Positions 10,800 to 21,779 of a stretch of DNA of 64,000 bases are shown piece by piece. A program made the translations under genes and the position numbers. Every line of letters begins with the position of its first letter. Position 1 is the stretch's first letter. The notes under the pieces are model-generated. The model saw only the letters and a list, made by a program, of their open reading frames with translations, had not been told where the DNA came from and searched no databases. Source of the DNA: Prorocentrum cordatum (lineage: Eukaryota; Sar; Dinophyceae; Prorocentrales; Prorocentraceae); contig CAUYUJ010015284.1 of assembly GCA_963575745.1 (NCBI GenBank), forward strand, positions 278,972 to 342,971, read 5' to 3'.

Positions 10800-12280
10800 C
10801 CACGTCTGGGAACGGCAGCGCGCCGCTGAGACGCACGACGCAGGCGAGCACGACGACGTCGAGCAGCACGATACCAGGCCACTCAACCATACTACCTGAG
10901 GCGTTGTGGCAATTCTGGCCCGCCCGCCAGCGCGAAGGGAATAGTGTCATCCTTGTCCTTTACGCCTCCTTCGCGGAGGTTTGGACCACCACGGGCACAG
11001 AGGCAGCAGTGAACGAGAAGTTGCCAGGCCTCGGGTTCATGGTAGGCGATGTTTTCTGGCTCCTTGTCTTCAGGGCCCTCGTCGCCGTGGAGACGATGAT
11101 GAGGGTATGGGCGCCGCCGTTTGCTGACTGACCCGTGGTCGCGTCGCGGCTGCCAGGCTGGATGTTCGCCGCTGCCGGAACCGCATGTGGGGAATACGGC
11201 CGAGCTACAGCCGACCTCGGAGGGATCATCGCCGTCGCCGCAGCCGCGTTTTTTTTGGCCGCCGCCCCCTCGTAGCGGGCGTCCCCTCACTCGCCCCAGC
11301 CGCTTGGGCCGTGCGCTGGATCGCCATTGATTCCGACGCGACGCTCGGGTATCCTGGCGAGGGCCCCGCCGCGGCCGTGGCATCAGTAGCAGTGGACCAG
11401 CCGCCAGAGCAGGTCGAGGTGCCGCCGCCGCCAGGGCCGCGCCCGCAATCCCGCCCACCTGGAAGCCCAGACGTCTTTGTGACGACGTGGGCAGTGGACG
11501 TCGTGCGTTCCCGCTGGCGCTGCCTGCGCCAGGCGAGCCACTGTCGGGGGTCCACAGAGAGGGCGAGCTCCGAGTTTTCAGCCCAGCGCTGGCTAACCCG
11601 CAGTAGTTTCATTCATCGCAGTGCATTGAGGGGGGCGTGGGGCCATGCGAGCAGGTGCACGGCACGGCGGCGCTGACGCCTGAACAGGAAGACGAGACGA
11701 GGGAGTGCTGCGACCAGCCCGACCGGCCCTCCGGAATGGAGCATGTGGAGGACGTCCGCCAGGCCAAGAGGGCCAGAGAGGACCCCGAATCACAGCGCTA
11801 GGCAGCATCGCTAGGAGCCCCACTTCAACGGGCGGACGATGGCGACCCAGGCAGGCCATCAGAGGAGAGGGGGGGGGGGGGGGGGGAATTGACCGTCAGC
11901 AGCCGCGCAACTTTGCCTGGTAGGGCGGGGTGGTGTACCCGAAAGACTTCGTGGCGACGGTTACCGACACCGACGTTCCCCTCGAGGTCGAGGCGGCGGG
12001 GGGCCGGGCCTAGCTCCGGTGCCGGGTGGCCACGGCACGGCGCTACTTCAAGCATTGGAGTGCGGGGGTGGCCTGGCGCAGTATCGCGCGGAGAAGCTGT
12101 TCATTTTCTTGGAGGGGATGGTCTCGTTCAAGCCGTCGATGTCACGGGGCGGGCGAAAGGCTGGGAATAGCGGGGGCTTGGCCGGCATGTTCATCCTCAG
12201 GCTGGGGACGTGGGCCGGGCTTTCCAGGAATGCGTTTGCAGCAGTCGCCGGGGCACCGCGACGACTGCGCAAACCACTTG
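10800..12280. other. no gene recognised
   Basis: GC-rich. It may include the 5' part of the LINE that follows, but I see no endonuclease or zinc-knuckle motif in any frame. A poly-G run lies at 11870-11885. Confidence 0.35.
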
Positions 12281-12284
12281 CGCT

Positions 12285-13450
12285 GGCCTAAGTCGCGAAG
12301 GCGGGGGAGAAGCTCGTGGGCGAGCACCTGATCAGCAAGGCCCTGGTCCACGCCAGCAGCCCGGCGACCCTGGCCGCCGGCGCGAGGGCCCAGGATGGGT
12401 TCGAGAAGTGGCTCCCCCGAGTGCATCGGCAGACCCAGGCGCGGCCCCCGGCCTGCCAGACCAGGCCACCGTGGACGACTTCGTCGCCGCCGTATAAACG
12501 AGCATGGCCAGAAGCTCGCAATGGTCGGGGCCAGGCGCGAACGGGGGCATATTCGAGCACTGGCGCACCCTTCTCGCGGACAGCGCTGCGCTCGAGGCTT
12601 TGGCCGAAATCGCTGTCCTCTTCCTGCGCGGGGGCCTCGGCGCAGTGGCGACCCAGGCCAACCTCGGAGCGCGGTTGGCGGCGCTCCGGAAGCCGAACGC
12701 ACGGCGGGTTGCGACCCATTGCGCGCGGGGGAGTGTTCAGGAGGCTGGCGGCCAAGGCAGCCTGCGAGGTGCACGAGGCGGAGGTTCGCCAAGCGCGTGG
12801 GCCGCCTCAGTACGACGTGGGATAAGCAGCCGGGCGCGAGATAATGCACACGTGCACCTCCGCTCTCATCGAGCAAGCCCTCGCGGTGATGTCATGGCTT
12901 TCGACTGCTCGAACGCCTGCGTCAGCCTCCCGCGTGCTTGATTTTTCCCATGGGCTCTGGGCGCGGGGGCCCAGCCTCCTCCGCGCCGCGCGCAGATGGC
13001 CAGGGATGGCAACTAGTACGCACTTCTTGGGATGACACCAAAGGGGCCCTGCCGGCTACAGCCACCGCCCGCGTGGACCAAGGACGCCCGCTCTGCCACG
13101 GCTTCAACGCGATCATAGTAGCCGACTGCCTGGGCGAGGCCCCCCAGGAGCCCCAGCATATTTCGCCAGCCTGCAGGTTGTTCTCCAGGGCGACATGACG
13201 GCGATCGCGCCCCAGGATCACACGGCAGGAGCTCAGCGGCAGGCGGCGGCCGCCCTGACCCACCATGGCTTGGCGGTCAATCAGAGCAAGACCGCAGCGT
13301 GGTCAGCGGACCGAGTGCGACCACCCCGAGGCTATCCGGGGTTTGGAGTAGACCGCCTGAAGTGTTCGGGCAGCGCCGCGCCGCGTCTCGAACAACAGGC
13401 CGACAGGGTCAGACTAGACGGCGCGACGGCCGCGCAGCGGGCGCAGGCTA
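12285..13450 (+). pseudogene. decayed non-LTR (LINE-type) retrotransposon, reverse transcriptase region
   Basis: Pieces of an RT of the type common in dinoflagellate LINEs are recognisable in order but in different frames. From 12504 comes VATQANLGARLAALRKP, then in another frame GGVFRRLAAKAACEVHEAE. At 13075-13110 an altered QGDPL-like box reads QGRPL. From 13195 the stretch ALTHHGLAVNQSKTAAW is the segment after the catalytic box. The catalytic (F/Y)xDD itself cannot be read (QGDMTAIAP in its place). At least three frameshifts are needed, so it is dead. An ATG array follows immediately. Confidence 0.6.
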
Positions 13451-13459
13451 TCACCCGGG

Positions 13460-13795
13460 AGGAGGAGGTGTTGATGATGGTGCTGCTGTGGCTGATGGTG
13501 AAGCTGATGGTGGCGAGATGATGCTGATGATGCTGATGATGGCAAGGTTCATGGTGATGGTGATGATGACTAGAATTATGATTGTGAGTCGGATTACTAC
13601 TCCGCTTGAGTTTGTGCTGATAATGTTGTCGAGTATGATGAATATGATGATGATGACGAAGCTACTGGTGATGCTGATGTTGATGATGATGATGTTGATG
13701 ATGATGATGCTGATGATGACGATGATGATGATGATGATCAAGATGATGATGATGCCAACGATGTTGTTGATGCTGCTGATGATGATGATGCAGAC
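13460..13795 (+). repeat. ATG/GATG array
   Basis: Interrupted ATG repeat beginning right at the end of the LINE remnant. LINEs of some protists end in simple repeats, so this could be the element's own tail. Confidence 0.85.
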
Positions 13796-14940
13796 GGCCG
13801 ACCGCGGGCCCCTTCCAGCCAACTGGAGGGATGCTTGGCCCTCTGACGAGGAACGCTGCAGCTGCAGTCGAGGTAGCGGAGGACTAGGGGCGGGAATGGT
13901 CATGAACGAGGAGGCGAATGCACGAACGAGGCTGGGAAGGACGACTGGGGCAGGCGAGAGGAAAGAGAAGAACTCGATGAGCAACAGCAGGATGAAAAAA
14001 TGAGGGGGGAAGATGGCGACGAGGAGCACGAGGACGAGGATTGGAGGAAAGAGGACGAGAAGATGAGGACGAACTCGACTAATATCGAGGGCGGAGGTGT
14101 CCGAGATGCCCTGGTTGCAGCCGCGGCGCGTGCAGCTCGAGGAGAAGGTGGCAGCGCTGGAGTTTGCGAAGGATGCGTTGGTCTACCATGTGCAGAACTG
14201 GTCGGTCGCATCAATCCTCCTCCTCCTCGTCTCCCTCCCCCCTCTCCGCCTCCTCTCCTCCACCTCGTCCTCTTCCTCGTCGCAACTTCTCCCAGCGCAA
14301 TCCCCTCGTCGCCTGGCCCCCGAGGCCCAAGTGATGGCGGATTGGTCTCGCATCGATATCTTTCCAGGTCGTCCGAGGCCGACATGGACTACGCCGAGTG
14401 CGTCGCTGCCACCACAAAGGCCATCAGCGGGTGAAGAGGGAGAATGAGGAGGAGGGAGTGGAGGAGGAGGAGGAACTGGAAGAGGATGAAGCAAGGGAAG
14501 ACGCAAGATTGACAGATCCTCCCACTCGCGATCGCCTATCCCGTTGATCCCTCCATGGGTGCAACGGTCGAGGGGATCGTGAGAGGGGGCGGGGACTCCA
14601 GGCGAACAGCTTCTACCAGATGACCACCCTGTCCAGCAGTCCGTCGCCGCGGCCAACGCGCAGATCGCACCGCCGTGATCCACCGCCCCGACCCGAGCAC
14701 AAGTTCGAGAGGAGGGAGGATCCGGCATCACCGTAAAGGAAGAGAGAATGATGAAACAATCGGCGGGGGGGTGACGGAAGGTGACGGAAGGAGCTCCAGA
14801 TGAGGGTGATATCTTCGAGGGCAGTGATCGAGTGATCAGACCTCCTCTCGATAGTAAGGGGGCCCTCGAGGGGCTCATCGGCCATGTTTCTCGGCCATTC
14901 TGAAGGGTGGGCGCCTAAACATTTCAACGCCCCTTGTCCC
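13796..14940. other. no gene recognised
   Basis: Short GAG-rich patches (about 13990-14080 and 14435-14500) and a CTC-rich patch (14215-14290). No domain seen. Confidence 0.4.
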
Positions 14941-14942
14941 AG

Positions 14943-15000
14943 TCAGAGACGGGCCCGCGGATGGGGGGTGCCCCCCCCATATGCGCGGGCCCGTCTCTGA
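14943..15000. repeat. 58-bp perfect-stem hairpin
   Basis: The arm TCAGAGACGGGCCCGCG (14943-14959) is exactly complementary to 14984-15000, and inside it ATGGGGGG (14961-14968) pairs with CCCCCCAT (14973-14980), leaving a TGCC loop. The outer-arm text GTCTCTGACCCTGG is repeated at about 15055-15068. Confidence 0.85.
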
Positions 15001-15284
15001 CCCTGGAACCTTCTCTTCGTTTGGGGGCCCGAGGCCATGCCCAGAGCCCGAGGCCGTCTCTGACCCTGGTGCCCTTCCTCGTTCGGCCGAGGCCATGCGA
15101 AGGCCGACGTTTCGGACCGATCGGTCCTAGTTTGCTGGCGCGCGACGCGCGCGACGTTACAGCTCGAGCAAGGCGAGGAGGGGCTCGCCGTGCATCGCTC
15201 GAAATAAGCGACGCGTTCTCGAGAATTGCACGTCTCCTCCTCGTGCCCTTCTTCAGTCGTCTTCCTCCGCCACATTACCCCCCT

Positions 15285-15345
15285 CTTCTTCTTCATCCTC
15301 CTCCTCCTCCTCCTCCTCCTCCTCATCATCATCATCATCATTCTC
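15285..15345 (+). repeat. CTC/ATC array
   Basis: (CTC)n followed by (ATC)n. Confidence 0.85.
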
Positions 15346-15349
15346 CTCC

Positions 15350-16808
15350 TTCCAAGTTTAGTGTACCTCCACGCGTAGTGTTTACACGCCCTGGTTGCAG
15401 GTACCCTCCCAGCTTGATTGTCTGAGGAGGGCGTGGCACTCAGCTGGTGGAGCATCATCTCGCCCGCCCGATCCCCATCCAACCATTCCCGCCCGACCCC
15501 CTGACGCTCCTTCCTTCGCCTCCCGTACTGGTGCAGGCATCCTTGCAGAATGCTCTGCACTGAGTTCGTTAATGGTGCTACGTGGGTCGTCCCGAATACG
15601 CTCGCGCGGGCACTCCAAGTGTTGCTGATCACCCATCCCCAGTTCTACTAACGAGGGGCGAGAAGGGATGCCAGTGGACATACGCACATCATATTATGGA
15701 GGCGTGGAGTGGAGGAGCCAATTCTGTTTTTGAGAGGGGCCCCAGGGTCAACAACGTTTGGTGACACCTCCCTGGGAGCTGGGGGCCTCTATACCTCGCA
15801 TGGAGGAGGGGGGAGAGACATCATTGAACACCTCGCCACATCCATCATCAAATGCAATCATGCTGCATCTTGAAGATGTGTGCTGTTCCATTGCGTACCT
15901 GTGCATCCTTGCTTCTGCTGACCAGGTGGAGGCAAGTTCCAGCTAGGGGAGCTCAAGGAACTTGCATCGTCACTGCGCGCATCCTGGGGCCATCGACGCC
16001 AGAACTGATACGATATCATGGTTTTAAACAATATGTTGTGGCTGTTCACTTGAAGCGTTTCAAACAAAACGTTGTGGTTGTTCACTTGAAGCGTTCGGTT
16101 TGATTGGGTTTGTCCGTAAGCGTTTCGGTTTCAAACGATACGTTGTGGTGGTTTCACATGTCAGCCCGCGCCGCTGCAGCCCTGCTCTCGAGATCCACCG
16201 ACGCTGGAGGTGGAGGGGGTCGCGCGGGCGCTGGAGGCAGTGCGGGTCGCGCTCCTGGTGTGGACGCTGGAGGCAGCCCTGGTGTGGGCGCTGGAGGCAG
16301 TGCGCGTCGCGCTCCTGGTGTGGGCGCTGGAGGCAGTGGGGGTGGCGATCCTGGCGCTGCAGGCCAGGGCACGTCGGCGGTTGAACCGCAGGGCCCTGGT
16401 CCGAGGGATGTGGTTTGTATACGAGTGTATGTATGTATGTGTGTATGTATGCCTGTGTACACATATATGCATATACGTATACATGATTATATATATATAT
16501 GTATGTACAGATGTATGTACATACATCTATGCATACGTGTGCGTATACACATGTAAACCTGTTTGTAGGAAGGGGCGGTAAGGTGACCTTCCCCTCGGAT
16601 GACGTTTTAAATCCCGTCTAGATCCCGTCTGTCAGGGCCCTGTGTTTGAACCGCCGAAGCAACGGATCTGGCCTCCGAGAGTACGTGGTGGACAGGTACC
16701 GCCGTGGCCTCTGGACGGCCACTGACGCGTGCATTCTAGCGCACCACTTCACTCATGCAGGCCAGCCCCGTGGAGTATAGCATCTTCCATCCCCCACCTC
16801 CTTTTTTT

Positions 16809-16861
<53 letters not shown>

Positions 16862-16900
16862 CTCTTTATGTTATCCCTGTCTCCTCCCTCATCGCTGTCC
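15350..16900. repeat. repeat-rich interval without a gene
   Basis: Holds a roughly 40-bp repeat at 16015-16140 (GTTGTGG then TTCACTTGAAGCGTT, 2-3 units), a tandem repeat at 16205-16370 of a unit with GCGCTGGAGGCAG (about 4 units), TATG/TACA-rich DNA at 16410-16560, and a T run followed by (CT)n and (AT)n at 16801-16862. No coding frame accepted. Confidence 0.6.
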
Positions 16901-17103
16901 TCCGCTCATCCCCCCTCTCCCCTGCGCATTTCCTTGTCACCCTTCCCCTTGCATTTGGAAGATGCGAACACTCCAGCGGTTTTGCAGGGGGCATTGGCCT
17001 GAAAGACTTAGCCCGCGCTCCGGGTCGTGGGCAGCATGCTGAGCACATTAGGCATGCACTGGGTGAGAGACGTGCTGCATAATTTTACACGCGTGCCCTT
17101 CCC

Positions 17104-19141
17104 ATGTGGAGCAAGCATACGGAATCGAGATACTTGAACAAAGAGTTCCCCATTAGCTTACCACACGGGAGGTTTTTCGAGATGCTGGAGCAACCTCCTG
17201 CAGATTTCAACACTGCTGTTGATATTAATGATTTACCTGGGACGTATGCTTCGCACCCTGTTGTTTTAGAAAGAGGACGCGCATGCACCATTCCTCTCAC
17301 GCTATACGCAGACGGAGTTCCGTTCTCGAAAACAGATTCATTTATTTGCTGGCATTGGAGTTCGGCTGTGGATCCCAACAGAAAACGACATTTGATTTGC
17401 ATTGTGAGAAAATCTGACTTTTGCCAGTGCTCGTGCAAAGGGTGGTGCACGATGCAAGTAATCCAAAAGGTGATCGCCTGGTCATTCTCGGCGCTCGCCG
17501 CTGGCACGTTTCCGTCTCTGGACCACAACCAAAAGCCTTTTTTTTCCCAAGAGCTTCGCGAGCTCCACCGCGGCCTCCCCTTCGGGAAATATGGCGCTCT
17601 CGTGGAGCATCGCGCAGACTTGTTAGAATATGTTTCTTGTTTCGGTTTTACAAATTGGACGCACGTTCACCACCCATGCTTCTGTTGCAACGCATCCCGC
17701 GCTGATATGTTTAATTCTGCCCGCGCGTTGGCCCTCTGCCCTTGGCGCCCCCGCCAGCGTAGCGATTTTAATGGTGACCTCGGGGCGTGCGTGACCAAAG
17801 GGTGCGTTCAAAGTCGTGCCCAGCTGCGCAGGCTTCTAAGGTGCATGGAGCTTTCGCGCAAATATGGTGGCTTTGCGCTGGTAAGGCCTTTGCCAGAACT
17901 TCATAAGGCCGTGGGGTGGATCGTCATTTGCGACGAAAGCCTACTTGATTGGCACGCCCTCGTGGGCACAGGTGGATCCCTTGGCGTGGATATGCCAGGC
18001 TGGCTCACGTTTTTCAACGCTGCAGACACTTCCAACATTAAATTCTGGAGCCCGCTGTCCACCATCAGAGGGTCTAGTGTCGATTGTCTTCACCTCGATT
18101 GTATGCACGTTTTCGACCTCGGCATCAGCCAAAATGTTGCTGGTGAGGTCATGCTGAAACTACTTGACGCAAAGTTTGCGCAATCTGCGGAAGAACGGGG
18201 GCCCGCGCGCGTGCCGAGTTCGCAACCTACCTGCTGCTCTCACTTTTGGGATCCTCTGGTCATTCCTCCTCGTCCGACGTTGTCTGCCCTCTCCATTCCC
18301 ATTATCGTCAAAAGGCGTGCTTGGGGGCCCAATCACCCACCGTGGAGCGGCGGCGGGTCGATAACATGGTTCATTTGCGCAGGCGCCTCAAGGCGCATTT
18401 ATAGTATGCGCCGTATGCCGCGCGGCAAGCATTCAGTAATCAACCGCTTACAGTACAACCAGCTAAATGCTGGCGGCGCGCGCCCCCCCCCTGAAGGCGA
18501 AAGCTGCGCGAACGCGGAGACTGATGCCTTTCATTCGGATTTTAGCTGATGGGAATTGGCGCTTTCTCGGCGCAGGCCATGGGCACCTTCGCCGCGTAGT
18601 TTCGGCGCTCGTGGATATGGAAGTCGCCATGAAACGGTCGCCCCGCAGAATGCAGCCAGTTGCTCTCTCACAGCTCCAGAACCACATCGTGACAGCTCTG
18701 CGCGAGTTGAAGGCGTGGGGCGGCCACGAAACGTATAAGTTTCACGCGGCCTGGGACCTTGCCAAAAGAGCAAGTACCCAGGGCAACCCCTTTTTTTATT
18801 GGACATATGCGGACGAGCAGGAGAACCGAGTCATGGGGGCAGCTGCGAAAAGCGCGCACGCGGGACCAACATTCTACGTTACACTGTTGCAGAAGATCTT
18901 GCCCGAGGCGCGCCGATCGCAGCGCGCCTCAGGTGGGGCAGATCTTGAGCACGTGTACGCGCGTAATGTTTGCGTCGCGTGTGGGCTCTTCAAATCTGCT
19001 CCCTTGGCGCGTCACCTCCTGCTCGTGACAAAAGAAATTGACTGTGCACCGCACGTGCTCAACAAGGAAAGGGGTTTGCAACAACAGTGGGGCTACTTGG
19101 CGACCAAACGCACTTATCGAATCACAACGCACACAAACTAA
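17104..19141 (+). CDS. multi-copy dinoflagellate-type protein of unknown function, interrupted
   Basis: Two frames belong together. Frame 17104-18225 reads LYADGVPFSKTDSF, a Cys cluster CQCSCKGWC, PCFCCNASRADMF and CLHLDCMHVFDLG. Frame from about 18480 to 19141 reads RLMPFIRILADGNWRFLG, then the conserved-looking FHAAWDLAKRA, GNPFFYWTYADEQENR and a final Cys pair. From memory this arrangement is a family repeated many times in dinoflagellate genomes with no assigned function. The spaced acidic residues and CxC/CxxC pairs would suit a transposase-derived protein, but that is inference. The 250 nt between the two frames is either an intron or a decayed segment. The upstream in-frame stop is at 17080, so ATG 17104 is the first start. 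Whether this copy is functional is uncertain. Confidence 0.55.
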
Positions 19142-20645
19142 TGACGATCTGTGCAATACAGGAGCACATCAAACACACAACAATGCTCATGTGCAAAACG
19201 AAACACAACACCAACACAAAAAACCCGTTGAATAAGAGATTGCGTTGCTTGTCAGAAGAGATTGCTTGTTTTGCCGACTCCTCCTCTACCTCGCCCCCTC
19301 CAGCACCCCCATTCGATCAACCTCCCCCACCCCCCCCGCCACCTCTTCCACCCCCACGACCTGGATGGTCGACGGTTTGGCTGCTGCTGGCCACCCTCGA
19401 GGGGCGCGCGTGCCATTTGCGACGTGAGCATTGCCCTGGCATGGTATTTCCTGGCGGTGAGAAGACATTGCGCTGTTGTTCGCATTCCTGGGGGCAGGGG
19501 AGGGTAAATGTGGCCCACAATGGATGAGCGGAGATTGCGTTGATTTGTTGCTCGTCGGGCGCCGGCTGCGGGGCAGCCAGGTGCTCGAGGCTGGCATGAG
19601 CGAATTCTGAGCGCTGCTAATTTCTACGGATGAGAAAAAAGATGGGGGACGAGATTGCGTTGTTATTTGTTTTTGCTCTGTCGGTCTGGAGTGCCCGAGC
19701 GGCTTCCAGGCGGCCCCTGCGGCGAGGCAGCTGCGCTGCGCGGCCATCGATTTTACATGTTGCTTCTACGAGTTAGATGACAAGAGGGGGGGAGGGAGGA
19801 GGAGGGAAGCGGGAATGCGCGAGAGGGGGAGGGAAGCGGGGGACAATAGATGAGAAGACATTGCGTTGTTCGCTGCTCTGGCACCGAAGTGGCTGCAACG
19901 CAGGCGCGGGCCGCTGCGCAACGGCGAGCGGTTGGGGCCCATCGCCCAATCCGAGTTTAGAAGGGGTGAGGGTGTGTAGCGGAGAAAGGATGGACGGACT
20001 GTGAAGGGAAATTGGATGATAATACATTGCGTTGTTTGTTGCTCGTCCCACACATCGGGTGTCTCGAAAAAATCGAGACGACAATATGTCATGATTGTCT
20101 GATTTTTTTGGGGTGGGATTTCACGTGCAGGCCCTCGGGACCTTCAAAAAAACAATTCGAAAGATCGAGGCGCCTGATGTGTGGAGGGCGCAGGGGGCTT
20201 ATGGCCTCCTGGCCCAGGCGGCGCCCATCGCGGGCCCACGGACTCCACGGAGAGCACTTTATGTACCGTTTCACAGCGTTTCACTCGCAACTATTGTGTT
20301 GTTGCTGCCCTGGCAGAGATTGCTGCGATCGCCACTGCGGTGCGCTTGAACGATTTCATCAACAATTTCCATGCGTGGTCGCTGTTTTTGTCCCCTGGGG
20401 GAAAGGGGCAGGGGCATAGTATTCAGGCGGGATAGTGATAAGAGATTGCGTTGTCGGCTGGCCCCGCCGGAACGGGCGCCTTCTTTTTCCAGTCAGCTGC
20501 TGCTTTATCCAGCCAACTTAACGTTCCGAAGAGGAGCAGAGATTGCGTGATTGTTGTTTTGCGTCAGGCGCGCATGCAGCCCACGTGGCTGCATCGCCAA
20601 GCGCGCGGTGAGCAGATTGGAAACCCAGACATCCGACGCCTCAAT

Positions 20646-20728
20646 TTTTTCGAGACGCGGGCCCCCGACCTCCCGACCATTTCCCTGGGGCCAGTTTTTC
20701 ATCCCGAGTGGTTTTTTGACGGCCCCGA
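20646..20728 (-). repeat. dispersed repeat shared with 54273-54353
   Basis: The reverse complement of this segment aligns with 54273-54353: GGGCCGTCA, CTCGGGATGAA, AACTGG and GGGGGCCCGCGTC occur in the same order. The mini palindrome GTCTCGAAAAAATCGAGAC at 20060 belongs to the same sequence type. Confidence 0.6.
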
Positions 20729-21224
20729 CGCCCGGCGAGGGCCCCGAGAGGCCAAAAACTATGTAACACCTCTGTCTCGATTGTGTCGAGACGCCCGAAG
20801 TCTGGGAATACTTACAGCGTCGCCACCGCGCGTTATGCATACCCATCCTTCCTGAGGGTGATATTGGGAAAATCAGGGAGAGAGAAGGGGGGAATTCAAG
20901 GCAGAAGGAGGACAAGTAGGGGAGGTGATGACTAGAAATTGCGTTGTTTGGTTTGTTGCGTTCACGGCGCCGCATTCGACAATTCCATGTCGAATTTCTC
21001 GATGACTACGGAGAAGGATCCGAACATACTTTGCGAATAGAGGTGGATACAGATTGCGTTATTGTGCGTTTTCGGTGGCGGGGAACACCACCGCCGCCAA
21101 CCCTTCTGCTCGACTTCCGCTTTGCAGGTGTTTCCCTGGCAACGATTGCAAGGATAATTGGAAAATGGATAGGGAACCGTGTGATAATAATGTAGCAACG
21201 TAAATAACAACGCGAAACAGCATG

Positions 21225-21350
21225 GTCATGTCAACACATATATGAACACAAGCGCACTGCCATACATATACGTATACACATATATTTCCATGCGCTTCAA
21301 CATATACGTACGCATACAGTTGTATTCATGTGTATATATTCAAATATGAT
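21225..21350 (+). repeat. ATAC/TATG-rich tract
   Basis: AT-rich alternating sequence of the same type as 16410-16560 and 59580-60055. Confidence 0.7.
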
Positions 21351-21565
21351 GTTTGTTCCACCACCCTTATGTTTCACCACCGTGGGCTGAATATTTCACC
21401 ACTCCTATGTTTCACCGCCCTGCTGATTTGGGGTCGCGTTTCTTCTCAGGCCTCGGGCCCCTGGCGGCGCCGGCTGCAGGCCTTTGACATTTCCGAGAAC
21501 GGTGCCCCTGCACGTTCCCGTCCGAGAGCGGCGCCCTACACACTTGCGTGCTACAGTGCAAAGCT

Positions 21566-21566
<1 letters not shown>

Positions 21567-21613
<47 letters not shown>
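21567..21613 (+). repeat. (GA)n dinucleotide array
   Basis: Pure GA repeat of about 46 bp. Confidence 0.95.
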
Positions 21614-21616
<3 letters not shown>

Positions 21617-21779
21617 ACGAGAGCCAGGAACAATTGAAAACAGTAAAGACCTTGAGACTCGTCGCTCCTGGCCCATATTTTTCTACATGCGGTCGCCCTT
21701 CGGGGCGCCGCCCTTCGGGGCGAAGCTTCCATCCCAGGACGAGAAGAGATTGCGTTGTTGTCGCCACGCATATGTCGCG

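Larger units (their letters stand above)
19234..21770 (+). repeat. field of dispersed short motifs (GAGATTGCGTTGTT type)
   Basis: About twelve copies of a motif close to GATGAGAAGAGATTGCGTTG, often followed by TTTGTTGCTCGTC, sit at about 19234, 19254, 19458, 19521, 19640, 19845, 20014, 20431, 20531, 20925, 21043 and 21738. Spacing is irregular (20 to 700 bp) and the DNA between copies is not repeated, so this is not a simple tandem array. The interval contains no gene that I recognise. See findings. Confidence 0.7.
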
